NCBI GenBank assembly: GCA_029051085.1
Contig: JAIDLK010000036.1
Coordinates: forward strand, 1 to 13,687
DNA length: 13,687 nucleotides
Direction of reading: 5' to 3'
DNA from: Alphaproteobacteria bacterium
GTDB lineage: Bacteria; Pseudomonadota; Alphaproteobacteria; Rs-D84
The position numbers and the translations under genes were made by a program. Below the pieces are notes generated by a model that saw only the letters and a program-made list of their open reading frames with translations, was not told the DNA's origin and searched no databases. How positions within the stretch are numbered: the stretch's first letter is position 1; every line of letters begins with the position of its first letter. Below are positions 1 to 6,396 of the stretch, one piece after another.

Positions 1-268
1 ATATAACTGTAGTAATAATCAATGTGTCAAAAATCCAATTGTAACATACCGGTGTGCCATGGGGTATTACGGCAGCGCTGGTAGCACATCCATGACAGGC
101 TGCACACGCTGTCCGTCTGTACAAGACAATAACGGGAATTATGTTTACGGGGATACGCAAGGCGGTGGAAAAACGTCAAAAACCGACTGTTTTGTGCCGG
201 CTGGAACCGTTATGGCGGATACCAGAGGGGATTATGTGTTTACAAATATGTGCAAATATACGGAATGA
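1..268 (+). CDS. Cysteine-rich exported-type protein, C-terminal fragment
   Basis: The reading frame is open from base 2 to a TGA at 266-268, so the gene begins outside the window and only its last 88 residues are visible. The ATG at 59 lies inside this frame and is unlikely to be the real start. The fragment holds a small cysteine module: CAMGYYGSAG followed by GCTRCPS, then a stretch rich in Gly, Thr and Asn, then TDCFVPAGT and a final MCKYTE. Cysteines sit in a C-x(n)-GYY-x(n)-C-x2-C arrangement like extracellular disulfide-rich repeats. A similar GYY/C-x2-C module occurs in the 904-residue secreted protein at 3590-6304, so both probably belong to the same envelope-protein repertoire. Export and surface location are inferred because the N-terminus is missing. 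I do not recognise a named family. Confidence 0.75.
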   Translation, partial: YNCSNNQCVKNPIVTYRCAMGYYGSAGSTSMTGCTRCPSVQDNNGNYVYGDTQGGGKTSKTDCFVPAGTVMADTRGDYVFTNMCKYTE

Positions 269-270
269 GA

Positions 271-300
271 AATCGCCCATTCGGGCGATTGTTTATTTTT
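271..300 (+). terminator. Rho-independent terminator, shared by convergent genes
   Basis: An 8-bp perfect stem (271-278 with 283-290, AATCGCCC/GGGCGATT) closes a 4-base ATTC loop. It is followed on the plus strand by GTTTATTTTT. It lies 3 bases after the stop of the left-edge gene and just beyond the stop of the minus-strand gene at 293, so it probably also serves that gene, although the T-run on that side is poor. Confidence 0.8.
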
Positions 301-688
301 GGCGCATGGCTATAAATTTGCATAATTTGGAGAATAATGCAATCGGTGGCAGTGCCGCTGCCGGGGCGTATGCGCGTTCATATGCGTCCGCAATAATTTT
401 TGCATCGCGTGCGCGTTCGGCATTACGTGGGTTGTTGATGGAAATTTCCTCTTTGTAATCCTCTATCTGTTCGTGCAGGTCGTTGTATGCCGCCAGGCGC
501 CGGTTTGTCAATTTTATGCGGGCCTCTATCCTTTTCAGGTCGCCGCCCCATTCGCGCAGTTCTTCGCGCTTGTTTACATAGCACGTCAGCTGTTTTTGGC
601 GAAAACCTATATCACGCAATACTTCACTCTGTTGCTTATAGGCGCGCTGAAATTCAATTTCGTAAAAACCGTCTGTGTGTCCGTTCAT
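293..688 (-). CDS. Small predicted coiled-coil protein of unknown function
   Basis: This encodes 131 residues with no signal peptide and no membrane segment, so it is probably cytoplasmic. Residues from about 12 to 85 are dense in Glu, Lys, Arg, Gln and Leu with heptad-like spacing (for example LKRIEARIKLTNRRLAAYND), which suggests a long helix or coiled-coil hairpin. The C-terminal third is Ala-rich and then hydrophobic and basic. The ATG at 686-688 is supported by an AAGGAT Shine-Dalgarno sequence 6 bases upstream (plus-strand 695-700) and a near-consensus promoter (712-739), so the gene is very likely real despite its lack of recognisable family. It is transcribed divergently from clpP, with promoters inside the same 122-bp gap. 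A link to ClpXP, such as an adaptor or regulator, is possible only by position and is speculative. Confidence 0.7.
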   Translation of the reverse strand: MNGHTDGFYEIEFQRAYKQQSEVLRDIGFRQKQLTCYVNKREELREWGGDLKRIEARIKLTNRRLAAYNDLHEQIEDYKEEISINNPRNAERARDAKIIADAYERAYAPAAALPPIALFSKLCKFIAMRQK

Positions 689-711
689 AATATTATCCTT
701 GTTTTTATGCG

Positions 712-739
712 ATTATACACCAAAATACCTGTTTGTCAA
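712..739 (-). promoter_or_regulatory. Strong sigma70 promoter of the coiled-coil gene
   Basis: On the minus strand the sequence reads TTGACA (734-739), a 16-base spacer and TATAAT (712-717). Both hexamers are perfect consensus matches. The predicted start of transcription is near 705, giving a leader of about 17 nt that contains the AAGGAT ribosome binding site. This is the best promoter match in the window. Confidence 0.85.
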
Positions 740-771
740 ATTGTATGATAAATTCGCGAATCGGGTTTTTG

Positions 772-803
772 TATGATATAGTCGTATTTAAGAATAAAAG
801 GAT
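772..803 (+). promoter_or_regulatory. clpP promoter -10 region and ribosome binding site
   Basis: TATGAT at 772-777 matches five of six bases of the -10 consensus. No good -35 hexamer lies 16-18 bases upstream, so the promoter may need an activator or another sigma factor. AAAGGAT at 797-803 is a Shine-Dalgarno sequence 7 bases before the ATG at 811 and fixes that start. Confidence 0.5.
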
Positions 804-810
804 TTGTGTT

Positions 811-1392
811 ATGGCATTGATACCTATGGTAATAGAGGAATCACCACGTGGCGAGCGCTCGTTTGATATTTATTCGCGTCTGTTGCGTGATCGCATAATT
901 ATGCTGCAGGGTGAAATTAACGAACCGATGGCAAACACCATTATCGCCCAGATGCTGTTTTTGGAATCAGAAAACCCGAATGCAGACATTTCGCTGTATA
1001 TTCAAAGCCCGGGTGGCAGTGTTTATGCCGGCTTGTCCATACTGGATACTATGCGTTATATCAAGCCGAATGTTGCGACCATCGGTATGGGTATGGTTGC
1101 ATCAATGGCGTCAATATTGCTGGCGGCGGGTGAAAAGGGCAAGCGCAGTGTTTTGCTGAATACCCGCGTTATGATACATCAGCCGCACGGTGGTGCCCAG
1201 GGCCAGGTAACCGATATTCAGATTGTTGCACAACAGTATCAAGAGTTAAAAGAACTTGGGGTGAAATTATTATCCGAGTTTACGGGGCAACCTGAAAAGA
1301 AACTGGCGGCGGATATGGAGCGTGATAACTATATGAAGGCCGAAGATGCGAAAAAATATGGTCTGGTTGACAATGTTTTGATTCGCAAATAA
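811..1392 (+). CDS. clpP: ATP-dependent Clp protease proteolytic subunit ClpP
   Basis: ClpP is the serine peptidase that forms two stacked heptameric rings and degrades proteins unfolded and fed in by ClpX or ClpA. The protein is 193 residues starting MALIPMVIEE. The catalytic triad is present as Ser98 (in VASMAS), His123 (in MIHQPHGG) and Asp172 (in MERDNYM), each exactly one residue after the E. coli mature numbering. The SPGGSVYAG and GLVD motifs are also in place. The start at 811 is preferred over an in-frame TTG at 733 because of the AAAGGAT ribosome binding site and because family homology begins there. There is little or no propeptide. clpX follows 26 bp downstream in the same orientation, so the two form an operon. 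Identification is secure. Confidence 0.98.
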   Translation: MALIPMVIEESPRGERSFDIYSRLLRDRIIMLQGEINEPMANTIIAQMLFLESENPNADISLYIQSPGGSVYAGLSILDTMRYIKPNVATIGMGMVASMASILLAAGEKGKRSVLLNTRVMIHQPHGGAQGQVTDIQIVAQQYQELKELGVKLLSEFTGQPEKKLAADMERDNYMKAEDAKKYGLVDNVLIRK

Positions 1393-1418
1393 ATGAACGG
1401 TCAAGGGGATAGAACGTT

Positions 1419-2699
1419 ATGAGTGACGAAAAAACGACAAACAGTGGCGAGAATAACGGTGGAAACCAGCAGTTCTGCAGTTTCTGTGGCAAGGCCGTAT
1501 ACGAGGTTAAAAAGCTGGTCAGTGGTCGTAACGTATGCATTTGTGATGAATGCATAAACCTGTGTAATGACATTATGGCCGAAGATGGCGGTGCGGCATC
1601 GTCGGATACTGTTCCTGCGGCCAAGTTGCCGACGCCATCGCAGATTTATGAATTCTTAAATGAATACGTAATCGGTCAAGATGAGGCAAAGCGTACATTG
1701 GCGGTGGCTGTTTATAATCACTATAAGCGTCACAATGTTGCGACACAGTCGAATGTGGAAATTCAAAAGTCCAATGTTTTGTTAATCGGTTCGACCGGTA
1801 CGGGTAAAACCTTGTTTGCCCAAACGTTGGCACGTGTGCTGGATGTGCCATTTGCAATTGCCGATGCCACCACATTGACCGAAGCCGGTTATGTCGGTGA
1901 CGATGTGGAAAGTGTTTTGACACGTTTGCTACAGAACGCAAATTTTGATGTTGAGCGTGCGGGACGTGGAATTATTTATATTGATGAAATAGATAAAATT
2001 TCGCGAAAATCAGAAAACCCATCGTTGACACGCGACGTATCGGGCGAGGGCGTTCAGCAGGCACTGCTGAAGCTGATAGAGGGCACAGTTGCCAATGTTC
2101 CGGCCGGTGGTGCGGGGCGCAAGCATCCGGGCGAGGCCACAGTTCAGCTGGATACATCCAAGATTCTGTTTATCTGTGGCGGTGCGTTTGACGGATTAAA
2201 CAAAATTATCGGTGCGCGTACGTGTGAGCGCGGCGGCATCGGCTTTGGTGCGACGGTTGTTTCGAAAAAAGAACGCGATGAAACAAATTACCTGGACCAG
2301 GTTCAGCCCGAAGATTTGGTGAAATTCGGTATTATTCCGGAGCTAATCGGACGTCTGCCGATTATAACGACGCTGCAAAGTCTGGATGAAGACGCATTGG
2401 TAAAGATTTTGACCCAGCCAAAGAACGCCGTTGTAAAGCAGTTTGCAGCGATGCTGGAAATGGATGGGGTAAAATTAAACGTTACAGACGATGGTCTGCG
2501 TGAGATTGCAAAAATGGCGGTGGCGCGTAAGACCGGGGCCCGTGGTCTGCGCAGTATTTTGGAAAAGATATTGCTGCCGGTTATGTTTACGGCGCCGGAC
2601 AACCAAGACCTGGCCGAGGTTGTGATTGACAAAGACGTCGTCGCCGGTAAGAAAGCGCCGGTTGAAATCCTGCGCGATGCAACGAAAAAGGCCGCATAA
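1419..2699 (+). CDS. clpX: ATP-dependent Clp protease ATP-binding subunit ClpX
   Basis: ClpX is the hexameric AAA+ unfoldase that recognises tagged or native substrates and threads them into ClpP. The protein is 426 residues. The N-terminal zinc domain has Cys20, Cys23, Cys42 and Cys45 (C-x2-C-x18-C-x2-C). The AAA+ module has Walker A GSTGTGKT (124-131), pore loop GYVG (157-160), Walker B IIYIDE (185-190), RKH loop (234-236), the ClpP-docking IGF loop (274-276), an arginine finger in IGRLP (R312) and sensor 2 GAR (373-375). The Walker A has Ser where ClpX usually has Pro (GPTGSGKT), and Thr for the following Ser. Ribosome binding site AAGGGGA is at 1403-1409. lon, which follows clpX in many proteobacteria, is not the next gene here. 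A terminator follows directly. Confidence 0.98.
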   Translation: MSDEKTTNSGENNGGNQQFCSFCGKAVYEVKKLVSGRNVCICDECINLCNDIMAEDGGAASSDTVPAAKLPTPSQIYEFLNEYVIGQDEAKRTLAVAVYNHYKRHNVATQSNVEIQKSNVLLIGSTGTGKTLFAQTLARVLDVPFAIADATTLTEAGYVGDDVESVLTRLLQNANFDVERAGRGIIYIDEIDKISRKSENPSLTRDVSGEGVQQALLKLIEGTVANVPAGGAGRKHPGEATVQLDTSKILFICGGAFDGLNKIIGARTCERGGIGFGATVVSKKERDETNYLDQVQPEDLVKFGIIPELIGRLPIITTLQSLDEDALVKILTQPKNAVVKQFAAMLEMDGVKLNVTDDGLREIAKMAVARKTGARGLRSILEKILLPVMFTAPDNQDLAEVVIDKDVVAGKKAPVEILRDATKKAA

Positions 2700-2715
2700 A
2701 AAAGTTTCCGCCTAC

Positions 2716-2750
2716 AAAGCGCCCGAATACCTAGCGGGCGCTTTTTGTTT
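2716..2750 (+). terminator. Rho-independent terminator of clpP-clpX
   Basis: A perfect 10-bp stem (2716-2725 AAAGCGCCCG with 2735-2744 CGGGCGCTTT) encloses a 9-base loop and is followed by TTGTTT. It lies 17 bases after the clpX stop. Confidence 0.9.
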
Positions 2751-2782
2751 GGAATCCGGTGATATCGTATGATAAGAATATA

Positions 2783-2807
2783 CCCGCCAAATGGCGGGCA
2801 TATTTTT
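2783..2807. terminator. Hairpin terminator for the 238-residue secreted protein gene
   Basis: A 6-bp GC stem (2783-2788 CCCGCC with 2793-2798 GGCGGG) closes an AAAT loop. On the plus strand it is followed by CATATTTTTG. On the minus strand it comes 11 bases after the stop of the gene ending at 2810, with a weak T-run. It may serve both directions as a backup for clpX read-through. Confidence 0.6.
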
Positions 2808-2809
2808 GT

Positions 2810-3526
2810 TTAATCTACCGGCTTGAAGTATTTGTCATGCTGTGCTTGGGATACTTTATACATTGAATCAAATTTTGCTTTGGCCGCTTCTTGGGTGGCG
2901 GGGGTGTTTGCCGATGCACCGGCCATGTAATCAGCACCGTTTAATACAATCAGACGTGTCGGCAACAGGTCGCTGCCGCATTCGATATAATATTCCGACG
3001 GATTATAATATTTGCCATAACAGCGGCCGTTTACCACCGCCGCATATCCGTTTTCCGCCAGCATTCCGCATGTAGGTTGAGTGCCCAAAGTAATTTCGCC
3101 GGTTGCGACAACTTCATCCGGATTGTCCAAAATACCGCGGCAATATACGTTTATATATTTGCCGTTAACAGATGCCAATGTTCCGTTTGCCGATGTTTTG
3201 CGTGCACCAAAGCATCCGTCGGCCAATGCGGTTATATCAAAGTCGGCCTTTATCCCTGTGCCCTTTGATAATTCTGTTTTTCCCATGGGAACCGGTTCAT
3301 CCCCGCCGGCGGTCAGTGCGCGTGGGCAAATCAATTTCATTCCGCGACAGTTGGCCGATGCATCCCACAGCTCCGCATCATATCCCGTGCCCATGCCGGC
3401 ATAGCAATTTGTTGTACTGATACGACAAATTGTCGGCTGCAGCCACCAGGGTGTTGAGGACGTGGCACCAAAAGAGGCCTGGGCGCCGATTATGCCTAAA
3501 AAAGATACAAAGAATAATTTTTTCAT
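2810..3526 (-). CDS. Secreted cysteine-containing protein of unknown function
   Basis: This encodes 238 residues starting MKKLFFVSFLGIIG, a clear Sec signal peptide with probable cleavage after SFGA near residue 21. The mature part has nine cysteines (34, 41, 60, 67, 105, 129, 153, 169 and 183), frequent Gly, Tyr and Asn, and motifs such as GRCYGKYYNPSEYY. No membrane helix follows the signal peptide, so the product is periplasmic or external, and most of the cysteines are probably disulfide-bonded. Nine is an odd number, so one may be free or pair between molecules. The ribosome binding site is weak (GAGA about 8 bases upstream). It lies 63 bp after the 904-residue cysteine-rich gene in the same direction and may be cotranscribed with it, or use a weak promoter in the gap. 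It does not carry the CMD[QE]F framework of the large proteins. I do not recognise the family. Confidence 0.85.
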   Translation of the reverse strand: MKKLFFVSFLGIIGAQASFGATSSTPWWLQPTICRISTTNCYAGMGTGYDAELWDASANCRGMKLICPRALTAGGDEPVPMGKTELSKGTGIKADFDITALADGCFGARKTSANGTLASVNGKYINVYCRGILDNPDEVVATGEITLGTQPTCGMLAENGYAAVVNGRCYGKYYNPSEYYIECGSDLLPTRLIVLNGADYMAGASANTPATQEAAKAKFDSMYKVSQAQHDKYFKPVD

Positions 3527-3545
3527 ATTTTTTCTCTTGTCTCTT

Positions 3546-3574
3546 ATTTTACCAAATTTTTATGTGTCCCGCAA
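3546..3574 (-). promoter_or_regulatory. Possible promoter of the 238-residue secreted protein gene
   Basis: On the minus strand TTGCGG (3569-3574), a 17-base spacer and TAAAAT (3546-3551) precede the start at 3526. The -10 matches five of six bases and the -35 only three, so this is tentative. No terminator hairpin is seen in the gap after the upstream gene. Confidence 0.35.
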
Positions 3575-3589
3575 GCGCCGTATTGCTTA

Positions 3590-6304
3590 TTATTCGCATT
3601 CATAGGTTGTGGTGTTAAGCGTTTTTCCCGTCGGGCATGTGCATGTTGTGCCATACGTGCCGCCGGTTTGTTCACAGGCGGTTTTGCTGTCCGGATATAC
3701 GCATCGCATCGCTGTTGCATTCCACAGCTTTTGGTGTGTTTCCGATATGCCCTCAGCGTTTGTTACGGTATATGTATTGCATGTGCATTCGGATTTTGTA
3801 TCACTCCATGTGCCGCCTGTGGTTGTACAGCCCTCCTTTTGTGATGCAACTGTACCGTTGTCCGGTGATGCACAGTAGCCCCATTTTGTACTGGCACTGG
3901 TTTCAATATAGAATTTTTTATGAGTTGCATGTGTCTGTTTGTCAAATATTGTATCGGCGCCTGTGCCAGAACTGCGTGACGGGGCCTTGAGTGCCGAAGA
4001 TGTGCCGCCTGATACGATATCATCACGTTCCGTATCAATCCATATTCCGCCCAAGCGCTCACACTCTTTGGCCAGTTCGCGTGCCATTTCGATTTTAATT
4101 GAATCCATTACCACATTTACATCTTGTAAAATACTGCTTGGCAACGGATCAGATGATTCCGATGGGCGCACGCATGTCTGCTGTGCATAGCGGACCAGCT
4201 TTTGATACAAGCTGCCTTCGTAATCGCCGCATATGGATTGGCCGCCGCATATCGGGGCCGATGTTCCGCCGGCACAGGTGCAGTCACTGCGTCCCAAGGT
4301 ATCGCATGGCAAGCACGCATTGCCCGCACGTGGCGTGCCATCGTATTGCGGATTGGTTGCGCTTTTAGCCATATAGTAACCTCTTGAACAGTCGGTATAT
4401 TTTCTGTATGCGGGGCAAGAATAGCCGCTAGATTGTGTCAATGCTGAGGGCGATAGTCTTTGGGGCTCCGTTTCGTCGTCTTTATTGTCGGTTGAAGGTG
4501 TAGTGCCGACGGATGTACCTGTTGCAGGGCAGATTGCGGCGTAATACATGCTTCCCGGGTTATATGTACGGCAACCAAACGGATATGCATGCAGGCTGTC
4601 GTTGCTGGGGACGGCGCACATTTCCTTGGCATAATCCATCAGGGTGGTTTGGCACTGTTGGGCAATCTTTTGGTCTGTGATTGTCTTCATGGTGTTAACC
4701 AGTTCCGTCATACCTTTGGAACCGCCGCCATACAGGTTTGCGCAAGCGGACAACTTCTCCCGGCACATTTCTTCGGATAGCTCTAGGCGAGAGCCCAACA
4801 GCAGCTGTTCTTTGACATTGCTAAAGTCTTTTAATGATTGGCTTTGTGTGTCATAGCATTGATTTACAACATCAAGGCATTCGTTTTTTACTTGGCGGAT
4901 GCGCTCGTGCTGGCCTTGGTATATTTCTGTGATTGCCTGGCGCATGAATTCGTCCCATACCTCGTCCGCCAAATCGCGGCAGGTTTCAAGGCCGCGTGCC
5001 GCGAATGCACGTTTGTTGTTCAGCTCGTTTACAATCATGCGGTTCGCTTGGTTGTTCAGTATGTCGCCCGATAATGATATGGATGATTCCAATTGATAAA
5101 AATCAGCGGTATAAATAGGCTCGCCCGTATCACGATTTAGGTATCGGCCGGATACGTCAAGACAGTGAACATAATTTGTCCCGCAGGCCGTATCGGCGGT
5201 GATGTCTTTGCGTACCTGGGCGATACAGTCATTGATGGATGTCGAATTATGGGCATCATAATTTTCAAGGCGCGCCGTATGCATTTCAGATTCCGCGGCG
5301 CGTATTGCCGCGTTGGCCTGGGTGTATTTTTTATCCAGCGCCGTAGACAGGGCCGTGCAGTCGTTTTCTATATACATGCCATATGCCGATACTACCATGT
5401 TCAGGGTTGCGGTTGACGCGCACTGTGATGCAATAAGCTCTACGCACTGGCTGTGGACGGCGTTATATAGGGATTCGCCTGTCAGATTTGCAATCTGGGC
5501 CCCGGAGGCCAAATCAGTTGTCGCCCAAATCGCGTTTATGTCGCCGGCGATATCCAGCGTGCCCTGGGTTGATAACGCTTTGGATTTTGTGTTTGACAGC
5601 ACCTCGCTGATGCCGGCAAGTTTTTGTGCGCTGTCCGATTTGTCGCGGGCGTTGGCGGCAATTGTCTCGCCGGCGGTTGCGTTCAGCATCGCCTTTACTT
5701 CGGCGCCGGTTTTTGGAATCACCTCTATATTCAAATCTTTGAAGTCCTGTAATTGGTCAGAGGTTTGGGACAGTGTACGTTCACGTGCCTGAATGTCGTT
5801 TAGCCGGGCAGAGCATACGCATCGGCGATATGTATCGTTTTGTTTGGCACAGAATTGGTCCATGCATGAAAAGTATGCATCGCGGCATGTGTTATATCCG
5901 GTGCCGAATGTGTTTGATGCGGTAGTTGTTGCGGCGCGTGCCGGTGTGCGTGCCGCACGCGCGATTGACGATACGGCGGCAACCGTATTTGTGGCGGTGC
6001 GTGCACTTTTTGCCGTGGTCGCAGTGCGTGCGGCGGTTGATTGAACCGTATTGCGTGCGGTGCGTGCAGTTGTGGTTGTTGCGGCCCGGGATGTGGCGCG
6101 TGACTGAGTTCTCGCGGCCGTGCGCGTTGTCACGGTTCCGGCGCGAGGTGTTGCGGCGCGTGCATCGCCGGTGCGTGCGGTAATGTTTTGTGCGGATTGT
6201 GTTGCGCCTGTTTGACGGGTTATGCTTGATGTGTCGCGCACCGCGGCATTGGCAAAGCCAATGCCGACCGCAATTGTGCCGGCAAAAAGCAAAAACTTTT
6301 TCAT
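3590..6304 (-). CDS. Large secreted cysteine-rich protein, CMD[QE]F family, paralogue 1
   Basis: This encodes 904 residues starting MKKFLLFAGTIAVG, a signal peptide probably cleaved after FANA at residue 20. The in-frame TTG at 6346 would add 14 residues before the signal peptide and is rejected. Residues 43-130 are low-complexity Ala, Thr and Arg. Then comes the framework shared with the two plus-strand paralogues: Cys140, 147, 152, 162 and 164, including CMDQF. Further shared cysteines are 287, 295, 316, 360, 374, 381, 442, 476, 483, 514, 521, 551 and 563. The paralogues' counterparts of residues 367 (here Asp) and 435 (here Ala) are missing. Residues 628-681 form a GYY/C-x2-C module like the left-edge gene. 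The C-terminus holds three C-x3-GG-x-[WY] motifs (748, 826, 877) with C-x-C pairs. It has 39 cysteines in total. It is probably a disulfide-rich periplasmic or surface protein. No named family is recognised. There is no Shine-Dalgarno sequence. Confidence 0.9.
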   Translation of the reverse strand: MKKFLLFAGTIAVGIGFANAAVRDTSSITRQTGATQSAQNITARTGDARAATPRAGTVTTRTAARTQSRATSRAATTTTARTARNTVQSTAARTATTAKSARTATNTVAAVSSIARAARTPARAATTTASNTFGTGYNTCRDAYFSCMDQFCAKQNDTYRRCVCSARLNDIQARERTLSQTSDQLQDFKDLNIEVIPKTGAEVKAMLNATAGETIAANARDKSDSAQKLAGISEVLSNTKSKALSTQGTLDIAGDINAIWATTDLASGAQIANLTGESLYNAVHSQCVELIASQCASTATLNMVVSAYGMYIENDCTALSTALDKKYTQANAAIRAAESEMHTARLENYDAHNSTSINDCIAQVRKDITADTACGTNYVHCLDVSGRYLNRDTGEPIYTADFYQLESSISLSGDILNNQANRMIVNELNNKRAFAARGLETCRDLADEVWDEFMRQAITEIYQGQHERIRQVKNECLDVVNQCYDTQSQSLKDFSNVKEQLLLGSRLELSEEMCREKLSACANLYGGGSKGMTELVNTMKTITDQKIAQQCQTTLMDYAKEMCAVPSNDSLHAYPFGCRTYNPGSMYYAAICPATGTSVGTTPSTDNKDDETEPQRLSPSALTQSSGYSCPAYRKYTDCSRGYYMAKSATNPQYDGTPRAGNACLPCDTLGRSDCTCAGGTSAPICGGQSICGDYEGSLYQKLVRYAQQTCVRPSESSDPLPSSILQDVNVVMDSIKIEMARELAKECERLGGIWIDTERDDIVSGGTSSALKAPSRSSGTGADTIFDKQTHATHKKFYIETSASTKWGYCASPDNGTVASQKEGCTTTGGTWSDTKSECTCNTYTVTNAEGISETHQKLWNATAMRCVYPDSKTACEQTGGTYGTTCTCPTGKTLNTTTYECE
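5918..6178 (-). repeat. Degenerate low-complexity tract encoding an Ala/Thr/Arg-rich segment
   Basis: On the plus strand this stretch repeats the unit GTGCGTGC and close variants such as GTGCGTGCGG and GCGCGTGC, with interruptions. On the coding strand it specifies roughly residues 43-129 of the 904-residue secreted protein, made mostly of Ala, Thr and Arg with some Ser. The repeats are not exact, so this is a degenerate internal repeat and not a simple phase-variable tract. It probably forms a flexible, positively charged linker between the signal peptide and the cysteine domain. Confidence 0.6.
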
Positions 6305-6317
6305 TTTTATGCTTTTT

Positions 6318-6346
6318 ATGATATCAAAAAGCAAGCGTCGCGGCAA
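6318..6346 (-). promoter_or_regulatory. Promoter of the 904-residue secreted protein gene, very short leader
   Basis: On the minus strand TTGCCG (6341-6346), a 17-base spacer and TATCAT (6318-6323, five of six) lie directly before the ATG at 6304. Only 13 bases separate the -10 from the start codon, so the leader would be about 5-8 nt and has no room for a normal ribosome binding site. Confidence 0.5.
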
Positions 6347-6370
6347 CGGATATTTGTACTTTTTTGCAAA

Positions 6371-6393
6371 TAAAAATCCCGCCTTGGCGGGAT
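6371..6393 (-). terminator. Rho-independent terminator of infA
   Basis: On the minus strand an ATCCCGCC/GGCGGGAT inverted repeat (6376-6393, effective loop about 4 bases) is followed by TTTTATTTG. It lies 3 bases after the infA stop codon and separates infA from the 904-residue gene downstream. Confidence 0.85.
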
Positions 6394-6396
6394 GAA

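Noticed and set aside
141..458. 105-residue plus-strand frame overlapping the left-edge gene and the coiled-coil gene
   Set aside because: It runs through a terminator hairpin and overlaps two better-supported frames on both strands.
733..810. In-frame TTG extension of clpP by 26 residues
   Set aside because: The extension has no ribosome binding site, overlaps the promoter region and does not match ClpP. The ATG at 811 has AAAGGAT upstream and gives the standard N-terminus.
5313..5792. 159-residue plus-strand open frame inside the 904-residue gene
   Set aside because: It is antisense to a well-supported cysteine-rich coding frame, has no family features, and is explained as a shadow of biased codon use.
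6305..6346. TTG start 14 residues upstream for the 904-residue protein
   Set aside because: It would bury the signal peptide behind a basic extension and start at the promoter -35. MKKFLLF at 6304 is a typical signal peptide start.
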